DNA of 64,000 nt from Hymenobacter psychrophilus (GTDB taxonomy: Bacteria > Bacteroidota > Bacteroidia > Cytophagales > Hymenobacteraceae): NCBI RefSeq assembly GCF_900107135.1, contig NZ_FNOV01000003.1, positions 62,001-126,000 of the forward strand, written 5' to 3'. Below are positions 25,376 to 34,249 of this stretch, piece by piece. The notes beneath the pieces were generated by a model that saw nothing but the letters and a program-made list of their open reading frames with translations, did no database searches and was not told the origin of the DNA. The first letter of the stretch is position 1. Each line of letters begins with the position of its first letter. The translations under genes were made by a program, and so were the position numbers.

Positions 25376-26020
25376 TCAGCCCAACAATTCAGCAAGCTGA
25401 CTAAGAGAATCTAGGCGGCGCGGGAAGTGCGGGAAGAGTTGCTCCCGGTCGATGAGGGCCGTGTGCATGCCCAGGGCTTTCGCCGGCTCCATGTCGAGCT
25501 TGATGGAATCACCGATGTAGAGGACGCTTTCGGCCGGCACGCCCGTTTGGGCCAGTACCGCCTCGTAGAATGCTCGGTGAGGTTTGGCGACACCCACGGC
25601 TTCCGACACGCAGATGTGGCGGAACCGGTCGGCCCCAAACAGCGTGGTTAGTAGTTCGGGCAGGGAGTGGTTGAAGTTGGACGCAACACCCAGCGGCAGC
25701 GGCAGCGCGGCCAAAGCCACCGTGTCACGGAAAGCTTCCCAGGGCAGCTGGGCACAGGCCTGAAAGATGCGCTCCAGCAGGTCGGCGGTGGGAATGATGC
25801 CCAGCGAATACAGCAGCTCAGCGTTGAAGGTGCGGTAAAACTGGCGCGAGGTGCGGTCGGGAAACGGCAGGCACTCGCTCAGCAGCTTATGGTTGCGGCG
25901 CAGCTGCGGCAGCGGAATTTCATGGCCCCCGGTGGTTAGTACCTCTTGCAGCCGCTCCCACAGCAGCGGTTTGTGCAAGAGCGTATTAGCGGCGTCGAAC
26001 AGCAGGTATTGAATGGGCAT
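25376..26020 (-). CDS. HAD superfamily hydrolase
   Basis: The 214-residue protein has HAD motif I as LFDAANTLL with nucleophile D9, motif II near GVASNF, motif III K in GVAKPHRAFYEAV and motif IV YIGDSIKLDMEPAKALG. The second Asp of the usual DxD is replaced by Ala, as in REG-2-like HAD proteins whose motif is DAxxTL. Phosphatase activity may therefore be altered. The substrate is unknown. It lies 27 bp downstream of the ATP-grasp gene. Confidence 0.85.
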   Translation of the reverse strand: MPIQYLLFDAANTLLHKPLLWERLQEVLTTGGHEIPLPQLRRNHKLLSECLPFPDRTSRQFYRTFNAELLYSLGIIPTADLLERIFQACAQLPWEAFRDTVALAALPLPLGVASNFNHSLPELLTTLFGADRFRHICVSEAVGVAKPHRAFYEAVLAQTGVPAESVLYIGDSIKLDMEPAKALGMHTALIDREQLFPHFPRRLDSLSQLAELLG

Positions 26021-26047
26021 GAGGCGGGCTTGGACCAGAAAATCAGC

Positions 26048-27028
26048 CTAAAAAACAAAGTGCGGAGCCGAGTTATCGGCCAGGTTGTCAAAGGAGGTCT
26101 GGTCGGGATAAATTACGTCCAGCAACACCCGCACGGCCACGCCCGGCCGGATGTGCGGCGCGTCGGGCATTTGCCCATACAGGTATTCCTGCAAGGTGTA
26201 GCGCACATCGGTAAACCCGAAATTGGCCCGAATGGAATTGGTGCCCGAAATCCGGCAGTTCACCTCGAACGGCACCACCTCCCCGTCAGTCTGCACAATG
26301 GACTGGAGGTTGGCAGATCCATTAAATTCGCCCGCAATCAGCATCTTATCCAGGATTTCGCGCACGGCCGCATCGGCGTGAGTTACGACGCGGCACGAGC
26401 TGGTGGTTCCGTTTTCGAGGCTCCGGACCAGCGTGATGAAGCCGTGAAGCTGCTGCTGGCGGTTTACGTAAAATGCGGTGGTTATTTCCTCGCCCCGCTG
26501 CAGCTCCTGCACGATGTATTCCTCATCGGAGAAACCTGAAAAGTTCGCCGGATTGATATGCAGGCCCCGCGAGCCGCGCCCGGTTCTGGGCTTAACGATG
26601 CACTCGGCATATTGGCCCCGGTATTCGGAAGGCGGAATGGTGCGGGCAAAAGGAATTCCGTGCCTGGCATGGTGGTGGAACGTCGCCAGTTTGTCAAGAT
26701 AAATGCCCGCCGTGCTGGCGGGCGAAGCGGCTACAGCGCAGCCCACTTCTGACCGGTGCCGGGCCAGCTCACACAGTTCGTAGTCGGTGGAGGGGATAAC
26801 AAGGTCAATACGCTCCTGCTCAACGATGGCCGCAATCCGGGCCACATAAGCGGGAGCCTCAGCGTAAGGCACTTCGTGGAAGGCGTCGACCAAGTGGTTG
26901 CCGGCCGAAAAAGCGGCTACGTTGCAGCCTACTACCCGCACCGGAAAGCCCGTAGCGCGAATAGTACGCACGATACCCTGGCCAACGTTGCCGCCAATAC
27001 CAGTTACGAGGACGGTTTTTGTTTCCAT
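26048..27028 (-). CDS. ATP-grasp domain protein (CarB/PylC-like)
   Basis: The 326-residue protein starts with VLVTGIGGNVGQGIVRTIRA, a Rossmann-like preATP-grasp loop. The ATP-grasp core includes CIVKPRTGRGSRGL and the metal-binding FEVNCRISGTNSI. Family members ligate amino acids or small carboxylates; the substrate cannot be told. The first 21 codons of a longer reading frame are not conserved in type, so the ATG at 27028 is used. A TACCTTTG box is 61 bp upstream, and the HAD gene follows 27 bp downstream, so the two may form an operon. Confidence 0.82.
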   Translation of the reverse strand: METKTVLVTGIGGNVGQGIVRTIRATGFPVRVVGCNVAAFSAGNHLVDAFHEVPYAEAPAYVARIAAIVEQERIDLVIPSTDYELCELARHRSEVGCAVAASPASTAGIYLDKLATFHHHARHGIPFARTIPPSEYRGQYAECIVKPRTGRGSRGLHINPANFSGFSDEEYIVQELQRGEEITTAFYVNRQQQLHGFITLVRSLENGTTSSCRVVTHADAAVREILDKMLIAGEFNGSANLQSIVQTDGEVVPFEVNCRISGTNSIRANFGFTDVRYTLQEYLYGQMPDAPHIRPGVAVRVLLDVIYPDQTSFDNLADNSAPHFVF

Positions 27029-27088
27029 GTAAGCAGCTCCCTGAGGCCGGCCCTGGCAAAATCGGGCAAGGTCTCGGCCGTAGGGTGT

Positions 27089-27096
27089 CAAAGGTA
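27089..27096 (-). promoter_or_regulatory. candidate -7 box TACCTTTG for the ATP-grasp gene
   Basis: The reverse strand reads TACCTTTG, an exact consensus match, located 61 bp upstream of the ATG and just beyond the stop of the preceding lipoprotein gene. Confidence 0.5.
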
Positions 27097-27106
27097 ACTG
27101 CTTCTC

Positions 27107-27847
27107 CTACTTGCCGCCCGTCTGCCCGCCCAGGTTCACCACAATGCCAATCTGAAACACCGAATTGGCGGCTTTCAGGTACTTGCGGTGCTTGAGGCCG
27201 AAGTTGTAGCCGCTGATGAACTGGCCATCGAGCGGGCCGATGAGCTTGACGCGGGCGTAGGTTATGGGCTCGAACAGGATATTATCCTCGTTGAAAGCGG
27301 GCTGGCCGTTGAGGCGGAAATCGGTGAGCGTGACGTAGCTGGCGCGCATGGCCGTGCCGTAGGTTAGGGGCCAGTCGCGGCCCAGCAGGTGGTAGCTTTT
27401 CTTTTCCTTGGAGCTATAATTCACCTGCACAAAATACTTGTTCAGGCCCGCTTCGAGCGTGCGCGTAATGCCTTCGCTGGAGTTGCGCTCGACGCGCTTT
27501 GTGCGGCCGCCGCCGTAGCCGCCATAGATTTCCAGCACCCGCTTATCAGGCAGGCGCGTAAAGTAGCCCAGGCCCAGCTCGGCAAAGTCGTGGTCGACGG
27601 CCTCCTTCTTTTTATTGGTGTGCAGAAATGAGGCCGAGCCCATCACGCCCAGATGGTCAGAAATGGCGTAGGCACCCTGCACGGCCGTGTTCTGGCTTAC
27701 GTTGGTGTGCACACCAGCACTCCATTCGCCCTTTTGGGTGAGCAGCGGCACCTGGGGCGGAGGCGGAAAGTAAAGCGACGCACAACCCGTGAGTAGTAGC
27801 AGCAGTAGTGGCAGCAGACCGCAAACTGCGCGAAATCGAGAGAGCAT
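27107..27847 (-). CDS. lipoprotein with barrel-like fold, paralogue of the 30551-31327 gene
   Basis: The 246-residue product has a lipoprotein signal ending LTGC with Cys22. The rest is rich in Gly and aromatic alternation (ELGLGYFTRLPDKRVLEIYGGYGGGRTKR), like a small barrel. It shares order and spacing with the protein at 30551-31327: QVPLLTQKGE against APLLRAKGE, then AYSxxNHL/AISDHLGVMGSAS, then GxYTRLP-GGYG. A longer reading frame reaching 28057 overlaps the divergent flavoprotein and is rejected. Function is unknown. Confidence 0.7.
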   Translation of the reverse strand: MLSRFRAVCGLLPLLLLLLTGCASLYFPPPPQVPLLTQKGEWSAGVHTNVSQNTAVQGAYAISDHLGVMGSASFLHTNKKKEAVDHDFAELGLGYFTRLPDKRVLEIYGGYGGGRTKRVERNSSEGITRTLEAGLNKYFVQVNYSSKEKKSYHLLGRDWPLTYGTAMRASYVTLTDFRLNGQPAFNEDNILFEPITYARVKLIGPLDGQFISGYNFGLKHRKYLKAANSVFQIGIVVNLGGQTGGK

Positions 27848-28078
27848 GAACCGGGGAAATAAAGCCGATGCGGGAAGATAGAAAAGTAGTGCCAAAGTTC
27901 GGGTAGCCCAGCTTTGGCATGGCCCTGGCTGCCGCCCTAACGCATGCAGCCCTGCTTCGTTGTCCGGCCGGAAGCGCGACGGCTGCGTACAGCAGGGCGG
28001 GCGGCACCACACACCGCTTGTCAGGTGTCGCCGTTTTTCTACTACTCGTTCTTCCAACCAGCTAACAGTTTACTATAC

Positions 28079-29479
28079 ATGTCCGCTACTTCTTACGATG
28101 CGCTGATTATTGGCTCTGGCCAGGCAGGCAATCCGCTGGCTTACGCCTTGGCTGAGGCTGGCCACCGCGTTGCGCTCATAGAAAGTGCCCACTTAGGCGG
28201 TTCGTGCGTTAATTACGGCTGCGCACCTACCAAAATCATGCTGGCTTCGGCCCAGCGGGCGCATTTGGTACGCACCGCCGGCGAGCTGGGCATTCAGGCC
28301 CCCGAACCGGTCGTGGACTTTGCCGCCGTAGTCGCGCGCAAGGACCGGCTGACGCAGAATTCGCGCGACGGTATCGAGCGAAACCTCACTACTGCCCACC
28401 CCAACATCCGGCTCGTACGGGGCCGGGCCCGTTTTGCGGCGCCCAACACGTTGCATGTCGACCTTAACGACGCGGCAGGCCAGGAGCAGCTAACAGCGCC
28501 GCTCATCTTCATTAACACCGGAACCCACGCGGCCGTGCCCCTCATTGCCGGTCTCGAAGCCAGCGGCTACCTTACCAACGACACGCTGCTGCTGGGCCTG
28601 CAACAACTACCCGAACACCTCATCATTCTGGGCGGTAGCTACATCGGGGTCGAGTTCGGGCAGATGTTCCGGCGCCTGGGCTCGCGCGTTACCGTTATCG
28701 AAACCTCGGCCACTATCATGGACCGCGAAGACTCGGATGTTAGCCGGCCAATGCAGGAGTTACTCGAAGCCGAGGGCATTGAATTCGTACTCGAAGCCGA
28801 GGCCCGGCACGTATCCCGCAACGACGAAGGTGTCCTCACGCTCACGGCCGATACACCGGGCGGTGAGCGGCGTATCCGGGGTTCGCACCTGCTGGTGGCC
28901 ACCGGGCGGGTGCCCAATACACTGGACATGGGCCTGGAGCTGGCCGGCATTGAAACCGACGAGGATGGCTACATTCTGGTGGATGACGACTTGCGCACCC
29001 CCGCCAAGGGCGTGTATGCCCTCGGCGACGTGAAGGGCGGCCCCCAGTTCACCCACATCACCTACGACGACTACCGCATTGTGCGCGACCAGGTGTTGCA
29101 CGGCCGCGCCCGCGACTATCACCAGCGGCCAGTGCCCTACGTGGTATTTACCGAGCCCCAACTGGGCCGCATCGGGCTTTCCAAGGACCAGGCTCGCAAG
29201 CAGAAAGTGCCTTTCCGGGTGAGCCGGCTGGATGCCAGCACCATTGGCCGGGCCGTGGAAACGGGCCAGACTGAGGGCTTCGTGGAAGTGCTCGTGGGCG
29301 ACGACGACCAGCTGCTGGGGGCGGCCGTGCTCTGCGAGCAGGGTGGCGAAATCATGACCATGTTCCAGTTGGCCATGGCCGGCAACCTGCGCTACCAGCA
29401 GCTTGAGAATCTCATTATTGCCCACCCTACCTGGGCCGAAGTACTCAACAATGCCTTTCAGAAGCTGGAAAGAGGCTAA
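28079..29479 (+). CDS. MerA-like FAD-dependent pyridine nucleotide-disulphide oxidoreductase
   Basis: The 466-residue protein has the FAD loop GSGQAG (12-17), the redox pair C43 and C48 in GGSCVNYGCAPTK, the NAD loop GGSYIGVEFGQMFRRLG, the FAD-binding YALGDVKGGPQFTH and the C-terminal dimer domain ending IIAHPTWAEVLNNAF. This is the class I family of mercuric reductase and dihydrolipoamide dehydrogenase. It lacks the C-terminal cysteine pair needed by true MerA, so mercury reduction is unlikely; its electron acceptor is unknown. It stands between two related lipoprotein genes. Confidence 0.85.
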   Translation: MSATSYDALIIGSGQAGNPLAYALAEAGHRVALIESAHLGGSCVNYGCAPTKIMLASAQRAHLVRTAGELGIQAPEPVVDFAAVVARKDRLTQNSRDGIERNLTTAHPNIRLVRGRARFAAPNTLHVDLNDAAGQEQLTAPLIFINTGTHAAVPLIAGLEASGYLTNDTLLLGLQQLPEHLIILGGSYIGVEFGQMFRRLGSRVTVIETSATIMDREDSDVSRPMQELLEAEGIEFVLEAEARHVSRNDEGVLTLTADTPGGERRIRGSHLLVATGRVPNTLDMGLELAGIETDEDGYILVDDDLRTPAKGVYALGDVKGGPQFTHITYDDYRIVRDQVLHGRARDYHQRPVPYVVFTEPQLGRIGLSKDQARKQKVPFRVSRLDASTIGRAVETGQTEGFVEVLVGDDDQLLGAAVLCEQGGEIMTMFQLAMAGNLRYQQLENLIIAHPTWAEVLNNAFQKLERG

Positions 29480-29576
29480 ATACCCAGTTGTTCGTTGCGC
29501 ATTTTTTTTGCTCCGCCCGTCGGCCTGTGCCCGGCGGCCACGGCACTATTATTTCTCCCTCCTGACTACATTTCTC

Positions 29577-30257
29577 ATGACCACTTCCTGCAAAACCACC
29601 ATCACGAGCAAAGAAACGCTGAGCGAAATTCCCGGCACCTGGCAGCTTACTGACTATCGGTCCATCATGAGCGCGGCCGGTTTTGCCGACGGCGACACCA
29701 TTTCGGAATCTGAAACCCGCGAAATGACCCTGATGGCCCTGGCCGACCTCGAACCGGCCGAAGCCGCCAACGTGCTGCTCAGCTACCGCCTCGGCGACGA
29801 CCTGAACGACGGCCAGATCGACCAGATTTCGCACGACATGCAGAACGACAAAATTTTCGAGGAGTACCCCGAAATCGGCCTGCACCGCCACCTTTTCGAC
29901 GCCAACCAACTCCTGCGCCTGGCCTACAACGGCAAGTTCCCCAACGGCGAGGCCGTACTGGTGCACGCCACTATGCAGTTCACCGGCCCCGAGGCTCCCG
30001 GGCAGCTTACGGCTGGCCTCGTGCTGCGGGCCCTGGCCCCGGCCCTCTCCGACCGCTCGCTCATCAAGCGCCTCTACGCCGCCGACCTGGAAGCCGACAC
30101 GCCCTTCGAAGCCGCCGACAACATCCTCTGGGAAATGACGGCCACGCCCGAAGACGCCCCCGGTACCTTTGCCGTGCGCCTGGTTTCATCGGAGTACTGG
30201 CTCCACGATTTGGCCGATTCGGGCGAGTTCGAAGGCGAAATCACGCTGCCCGAATAA
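29577..30257 (+). CDS. hypothetical cytoplasmic protein
   Basis: The 226-residue acidic protein has no signal peptide and reads WQLTDYRSIMSAAGF, then a helical LADLEPAEAANVLLSYRLGD and a beta-rich second half ending EFEGEITLPE. The family is not recognised. It follows the MerA-like gene by 97 bp on the same strand. A start at 29577 avoids overlap with the previous gene. Confidence 0.6.
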   Translation: MTTSCKTTITSKETLSEIPGTWQLTDYRSIMSAAGFADGDTISESETREMTLMALADLEPAEAANVLLSYRLGDDLNDGQIDQISHDMQNDKIFEEYPEIGLHRHLFDANQLLRLAYNGKFPNGEAVLVHATMQFTGPEAPGQLTAGLVLRALAPALSDRSLIKRLYAADLEADTPFEAADNILWEMTATPEDAPGTFAVRLVSSEYWLHDLADSGEFEGEITLPE

Positions 30258-30550
30258 ACCGAGGCGTAAGCCGCCTGATCGGTTTTTACCAGTCCGCTAT
30301 TTTCAATAGATGGGGCAGGAGAATAACGCGCACAATCGGGCGGGCAACCCCTTGCACTACCTGGCCAGCCCCGGCAACTGGGCCGACTCGATTATGCGCT
30401 TTAGCGGTTAGAGAGGTTGTTCCCGAAGTGTCCGGAATCGAGTTAGTGCGTCATGCTTACTCTGGTGTCCGCCTGTTGGAGCATGGCGCGCTAACTTGGC
30501 TTTCTAAGCAGATTCGGAGTAGGCACAGCAACTGGTGGCCTTAGTATCCG
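30258..30550. other. intergenic stretch with a possible 33-codon ORF
   Basis: Just after the hypothetical gene, a weak hairpin (aaaccgaggcg...cggtttttac) may end its transcript. From 30310 a plus-strand ORF reads MGQENNAHNRAGNPLHYLAS and stops after 33 codons. It may be a remnant or a chance reading. Nothing else is evident here. Confidence 0.3.
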
Positions 30551-31327
30551 CTATTCTCCGGCTCGTCGGGCAAGCAAATGTGGATATACCACAAGGCCCA
30601 CGGAGGTAAGTACCCGTGCCTCTTTGGTATCGGCCAGTGGCTGGGGCAGGTACGCCCCCCGGCCCGCCATGTAATCCGACGACCACGACAGACTAGTGGC
30701 CACCTGCACCTGCCACCAGCGCTTCCCCTTGTGCCAGCCCCCGAAGCGCACAAAAACCATGGGCTCATTGCGCGTCATGCGCCGGAGCGGCAAGGGCAGG
30801 CCATTGTTGGTCAGCGACGCGAAACGCACCTGCGAGAGGCGGTAGGCGACGCCCCAGGTAGTCCACGATCCTTCGTGCGCCAGAAACGCGTCGGCAAACA
30901 CCGTATGGTAGCGAGCAGCATAATCGAAGTAGCTAGTAGTGTCTCTGTTTGAGCCGAATCCCTCTCGGGTAAAGGCCCGGTTCCCCTCGCCCCGGCCGTA
31001 GCCCCCGCCTCCCCCTATCAGCCAGTCGGCCGGGAGTTGCCGGTAGGTTCCCATGCCCAGCTCGAACTGCCGGTTGCGGAACCCTGCAGATTCACCCTGG
31101 TTGACAGTCATGCCCCCGGCAGCCCGTAGCACCAGGTGGTTGAGGGGCGAATACGCCGCCGAACCCTCCAGCCGCCCCGATAAATAGCCACCGACTGCCA
31201 CCTCAGCCTCCCCTTTCGCCCGTAGCAAAGGCGCAGCAGGACGCAAAGGCTCGTAAACCGAGCACCCCATCATAAGGCTGATGAGTAACCCAAGCAGCAC
31301 AGTTTTCAGGAATAGCAGTAACCGCAT
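30551..31327 (-). CDS. lipoprotein with barrel-like fold, paralogue of the 27107-27847 gene
   Basis: The 258-residue product has a signal ending MMGC with Cys22, then LLRAKGEAEVAVGGYLSGR, YSPLNHLVLRAAGG and GMGTYRQLPADWLIGGGGGYGRGEG. These parts parallel the other lipoprotein 3 kb away, so the two probably come from an old duplication. A lipid-anchored protein facing the outer membrane is likely. Function is unknown. Confidence 0.7.
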   Translation of the reverse strand: MRLLLFLKTVLLGLLISLMMGCSVYEPLRPAAPLLRAKGEAEVAVGGYLSGRLEGSAAYSPLNHLVLRAAGGMTVNQGESAGFRNRQFELGMGTYRQLPADWLIGGGGGYGRGEGNRAFTREGFGSNRDTTSYFDYAARYHTVFADAFLAHEGSWTTWGVAYRLSQVRFASLTNNGLPLPLRRMTRNEPMVFVRFGGWHKGKRWWQVQVATSLSWSSDYMAGRGAYLPQPLADTKEARVLTSVGLVVYPHLLARRAGE

Positions 31328-31415
31328 ACAAGAATTTATACTACTAATTAACAGTTAATTGAGTCAAAGAATTAGTAGTGAGAGACTGTAGCGGCACAGC
31401 AGGTTGCACAGCGCA

Positions 31416-31456
31416 CAAAAAAGGCCCGCCGGAAGTGCTTTCGGCAGGCCTTTTGA
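31416..31456 (-). terminator. rho-independent terminator after rny
   Basis: AAAAGGCC...GGCCTTTT forms a GC-rich stem with flanking A and T runs, 49 bp downstream of the rny stop. Confidence 0.75.
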
Positions 31457-31504
31457 CTTATAAATCTTCGTCCTTGCTGCGCGCGGAAGGAAGATTTTGG
31501 TGGT

Positions 31505-33202
31505 TTACTTGGCGTAGGCTACGGCGCGCATTTCACGAATAACCGTGATTTTGATCTGGCCGGGGTACTGCATTTCCTTCTCGATTTTCTGGGAAATTTC
31601 GTAGCTCAGCTCGGCGGCGCGCTCATCGGTCACATTCTCGGCGTCCACCATCACGCGCAGCTCGCGGCCGGCCTGAATGGCGAAACACTGGTTGACGCCC
31701 TTGAAGCCGTTGGCGGTTTCTTCGAGCTGCTTGAGGCGCTTGATGTAGCTTTCCATCATCTCGCGACGGGCACCCGGGCGCGAGCCCGAAATGGCGTCGC
31801 AGGCCTGCACCAGGGGCGAAATCATGGCCGTCATCTCCATCTCGTCGTGGTGGGCGCCAATGGCATTCACCACGTCGGGGTGCTCCTTGTACTTCTTGGC
31901 CATCTCCATGCCCAAAATGGCGTGGGGCAGTTCGGGCTCCTCGGTGCTCACCTTACCGATGTCGTGGAGGAGGCCGGCACGCTTGGCGTGCTTCACATTG
32001 AGGCCCATTTCGGCGGCCATGGTGGCGCAGAGGTTGGCTACTTCGCGGCTGTGCTGGAGCAGGTTCTGGCCATAGCTGGAGCGGAAACGCATGCGGCCCA
32101 CCATCTTGATCAGCTCGGGGTGCAGGCCGTGGATGCCGAGGTCGATGATGGTCTTCTCCCCGATTTCCACGATTTCCTCGTCGATGTTCTTGCGGGTCTT
32201 GGCCACAATTTCCTCGATGCGGGCGGGGTGAATCCGTCCGTCCTTCACCAGCAGGTGCAAGCTCAGGCGGGCCACCTCGCGACGCACCGGGTCGAAGCCC
32301 GAGATGATGATGGCCTCGGGCGTGTCGTCCACAATAATTTCAACGCCCGTGGCAGCCTCCAGGGCCCGGATGTTGCGGCCTTCGCGGCCGATAATCTTAC
32401 CCTTTACGTCGTCGCTTTCAATGTTGAAGATGCTGACGCAGTTCTCAATGGCGTGCTCGGCGGCGGTGCGCTGAATAGTTTCGAGCACGATTTTCTTGGC
32501 GTCTTTAGTTGCCGTGAGCTTGCTCTGGGCGACCACGTCCTTGATGTAGGAGCTGGCCTGAATCTGGGCTTCGTTTTTGAGGCCTTCCACCAGCTGCTCG
32601 CGGGCCTCGGCGGCCGTAAGGCCCGAAATGGCTTCAAGCTGGCTGGTAATGGCGCTGATTTTCTCGGTGAGCTGCTGGCGGATGTCACGCAGCTCGGTTT
32701 CCACTTCCTGCTCGCGGCTTTCGAGCTTGGCCAGCTGGGCATCGAGGGTAGCTTTACGCTTTTCGTCCTGGGCTTCGAGCTTTTCGCGCTGTTGCTGAGC
32801 CTGGGTTTCGAGGCGTTCTTTCGCCGTGTCGAGCTCCTTTTCCTTGCGCTGTACCTGGTCGAGCTGCTTTTGGGTAGTCTGGCTGAGCTGCTTGATGCTC
32901 TGCTCCTGCTCCACTACGCTGGCGCGGCGCTCGGTCAGCTCCTGATCCAAGCTCTGCTTCTGGCGGCGGCTTTCCTGCTCGAATTCCTGCTTAAGGTTGC
33001 GGAATTTATCTTTGGACTGCTGAATTCGCTCGTCGCGGATGCGGGTGGCCTCGGCTTCGGCATCGGCCAGCAGCTGCTGGCCTTTGGTTCGGGCATCACC
33101 CTCGTGGTCCTGCCGGGCCTTGCCGGCCAGCAGGCGTCCCAGCACCACGCCAACCACAAGGGCCAGCACGGCTGCCAGAACAATATAAAGCGTTTGAGAC
33201 AT
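31505..33202 (-). CDS. rny: ribonuclease Y
   Basis: The 565-residue protein has one N-terminal membrane anchor (about 4-24), a long coiled coil to about residue 240, the KH domain with [16 protein letters not shown], and the HD domain with [13 protein letters not shown] and LLHDIGK. RNase Y starts mRNA decay at the inner membrane. The ATG at 33202 gives the anchor; a longer frame runs through a repeat region and is rejected. It ends the pheT - coiled-coil - zapA - rny order that is conserved in Bacteroidota. Confidence 0.97.
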   Translation of the reverse strand: MSQTLYIVLAAVLALVVGVVLGRLLAGKARQDHEGDARTKGQQLLADAEAEATRIRDERIQQSKDKFRNLKQEFEQESRRQKQSLDQELTERRASVVEQEQSIKQLSQTTQKQLDQVQRKEKELDTAKERLETQAQQQREKLEAQDEKRKATLDAQLAKLESREQEVETELRDIRQQLTEKISAITSQLEAISGLTAAEAREQLVEGLKNEAQIQASSYIKDVVAQSKLTATKDAKKIVLETIQRTAAEHAIENCVSIFNIESDDVKGKIIGREGRNIRALEAATGVEIIVDDTPEAIIISGFDPVRREVARLSLHLLVKDGRIHPARIEEIVAKTRKNIDEEIVEIGEKTIIDLGIHGLHPELIKMVGRMRFRSSYGQNLLQHSREVANLCATMAAEMGLNVKHAKRAGLLHDIGKVSTEEPELPHAILGMEMAKKYKEHPDVVNAIGAHHDEMEMTAMISPLVQACDAISGSRPGARREMMESYIKRLKQLEETANGFKGVNQCFAIQAGRELRVMVDAENVTDERAAELSYEISQKIEKEMQYPGQIKITVIREMRAVAYAK

Positions 33203-33344
33203 GACTGTAGGGGGATTGAAATTGGAAGTTGAATGCTGGTTCTCAGCTTTTTGTTCTTGGCTGGTAGTCTGGTAGCAGTCAAAGCTGACTACCACGCATC
33301 CTACACCAACAACTAAGCGCTAAGAACCATTACTCCACAGCCCC

Positions 33345-33450
33345 CGGTAGAAACGCCAAAGGCCCGTGCGATGGCCGGGCCGCTTGCCCCGCCCCGCACC
33401 GGGCTGTTACTTCGCGCCGAATCGGCCCCGCGCCCACTGAAGGGCAACCG
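33345..33450 (-). ncRNA. possible structured RNA (6S-like candidate) between zapA and rny
   Basis: The 250-bp gap between zapA and rny holds a compact GC-rich segment with GCCCGGTGCG pairing CGCACGGGC and other small stems on the reverse strand. 6S RNA lies beside zapA in gamma-proteobacteria, which is the only positional argument. It may equally be the terminator or leader region of the operon. The rest of the gap (33238-33327) is an imperfect inverted repeat of the GCGCTAAGAACC type. Confidence 0.2.
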
Positions 33451-33452
33451 GG

Positions 33453-33743
33453 TCAGACCAACACCGTCCCCGATAGCAGCTCGTCCAAACGCGCGAGGCG
33501 CTCGGTCAGGGCCGCATCGGTCCCATCCTTTTCCGTCGTGACCTTCAAGCGGTCAGCCATGGTTGATAAGGCAATCATGGCCAGCAGGTCCTGTTTGTCC
33601 TGAATGCCGTACTGTTCCCGGAATTCCTTCAGCCGCTCACCGAGCAGCCGGCCCGCAAGGCGCAGGCGCTCCTCATCCTGGGGGCTTACCTTCATGGGGT
33701 AATCCCGATCAGCAATTCGGATTTTAATGGAAAGATCGGACAT
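33453..33743 (-). CDS. zapA: cell division protein ZapA
   Basis: The 96-residue protein begins with SIKIRIADRDYPMKVSPQDEE and continues with a long helix (LRLAGRLLGERLKEFREQYG), the ZapA fold. It promotes FtsZ bundling at the division ring. It lies 50 bp downstream of the coiled-coil gene, in the conserved pheT-zapA-rny order. Confidence 0.92.
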   Translation of the reverse strand: MSDLSIKIRIADRDYPMKVSPQDEERLRLAGRLLGERLKEFREQYGIQDKQDLLAMIALSTMADRLKVTTEKDGTDAALTERLARLDELLSGTVLV

Positions 33744-33794
33744 CAGCTTAGCTGCTGGCAGTGGTAGGTTAGGGGGATGTTGGTTCGGTATGGT

Positions 33795-34094
33795 TTACTC
33801 CCTCAAATAGGCAAGGCACTTATCTATTTCGCGGATGTATTCGTTCAGGCGAAGTTTCAGCTCGTTGACATTGGCCGGTTCCCCGGTCGCTATGGTATTG
33901 ACAAGTTTAGTGATATTCTCCTGATTCTGGAAATCCTTAATGACCCGCTCCCGGTCGCGCACGTCGGCCTGCAACTGCTGAACAGTAGTCTGGGCATCGG
34001 CCACATCCTCGCGCAACTGCTGATAGGCAGCCACTAAAGTGGTTACCTGCCGCTCCAGGCGGTCGAGTTGGGCAAGCTGCTGGGTGGAGGCCAT
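33795..34094 (-). CDS. conserved coiled-coil protein of the pheT-zapA locus
   Basis: The 99-residue protein has an N-terminal coiled coil (LDRLERQVTTLVAAYQQLREDV) and a C-terminal helical part (NELKLRLNEYIREIDKCLAYLRE). This small protein is found between pheT and zapA in many Bacteroidota. The location suggests a role with ZapA in division, but no function is assigned. Confidence 0.78.
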   Translation of the reverse strand: MASTQQLAQLDRLERQVTTLVAAYQQLREDVADAQTTVQQLQADVRDRERVIKDFQNQENITKLVNTIATGEPANVNELKLRLNEYIREIDKCLAYLRE

Positions 34095-34133
34095 CTTTTA
34101 GTTTTTAATGGATGGTTTTTGGTTTTTTGTAAA

Positions 34134-34234
34134 GAACGTCATTCAGAGCGAAGCGAAGAATCTCGCATGCTTATGCTAAACAACTCTGGCAACGTCAACA
34201 CGCGCGATTCTTCGCTTCGCTCTGAATGACGTTC
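34134..34234. repeat. palindrome, 36-bp arms, 34 of 36 matching (GTCATTCAGAGCGAAGCGAAG)
   Basis: Arms 34134-34169 and 34199-34234 surround a 29-base loop. It lies between pheT and the coiled-coil gene and is a short version of the 9896 and 17657 palindromes. Confidence 0.9.
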
Positions 34235-34249
34235 GTCTAGGAAACCAAT

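Noticed and set aside
28079-29479. Mercury resistance gene merA
   Set aside because: The redox CxxxxC is present but the C-terminal cysteine pair and MerR/MerT/MerP neighbours are missing.
31847-33232. 461-codon plus-strand ORF opposite rny
   Set aside because: It is antisense to RNase Y and its product is low-complexity Leu/Ala/Gly sequence.
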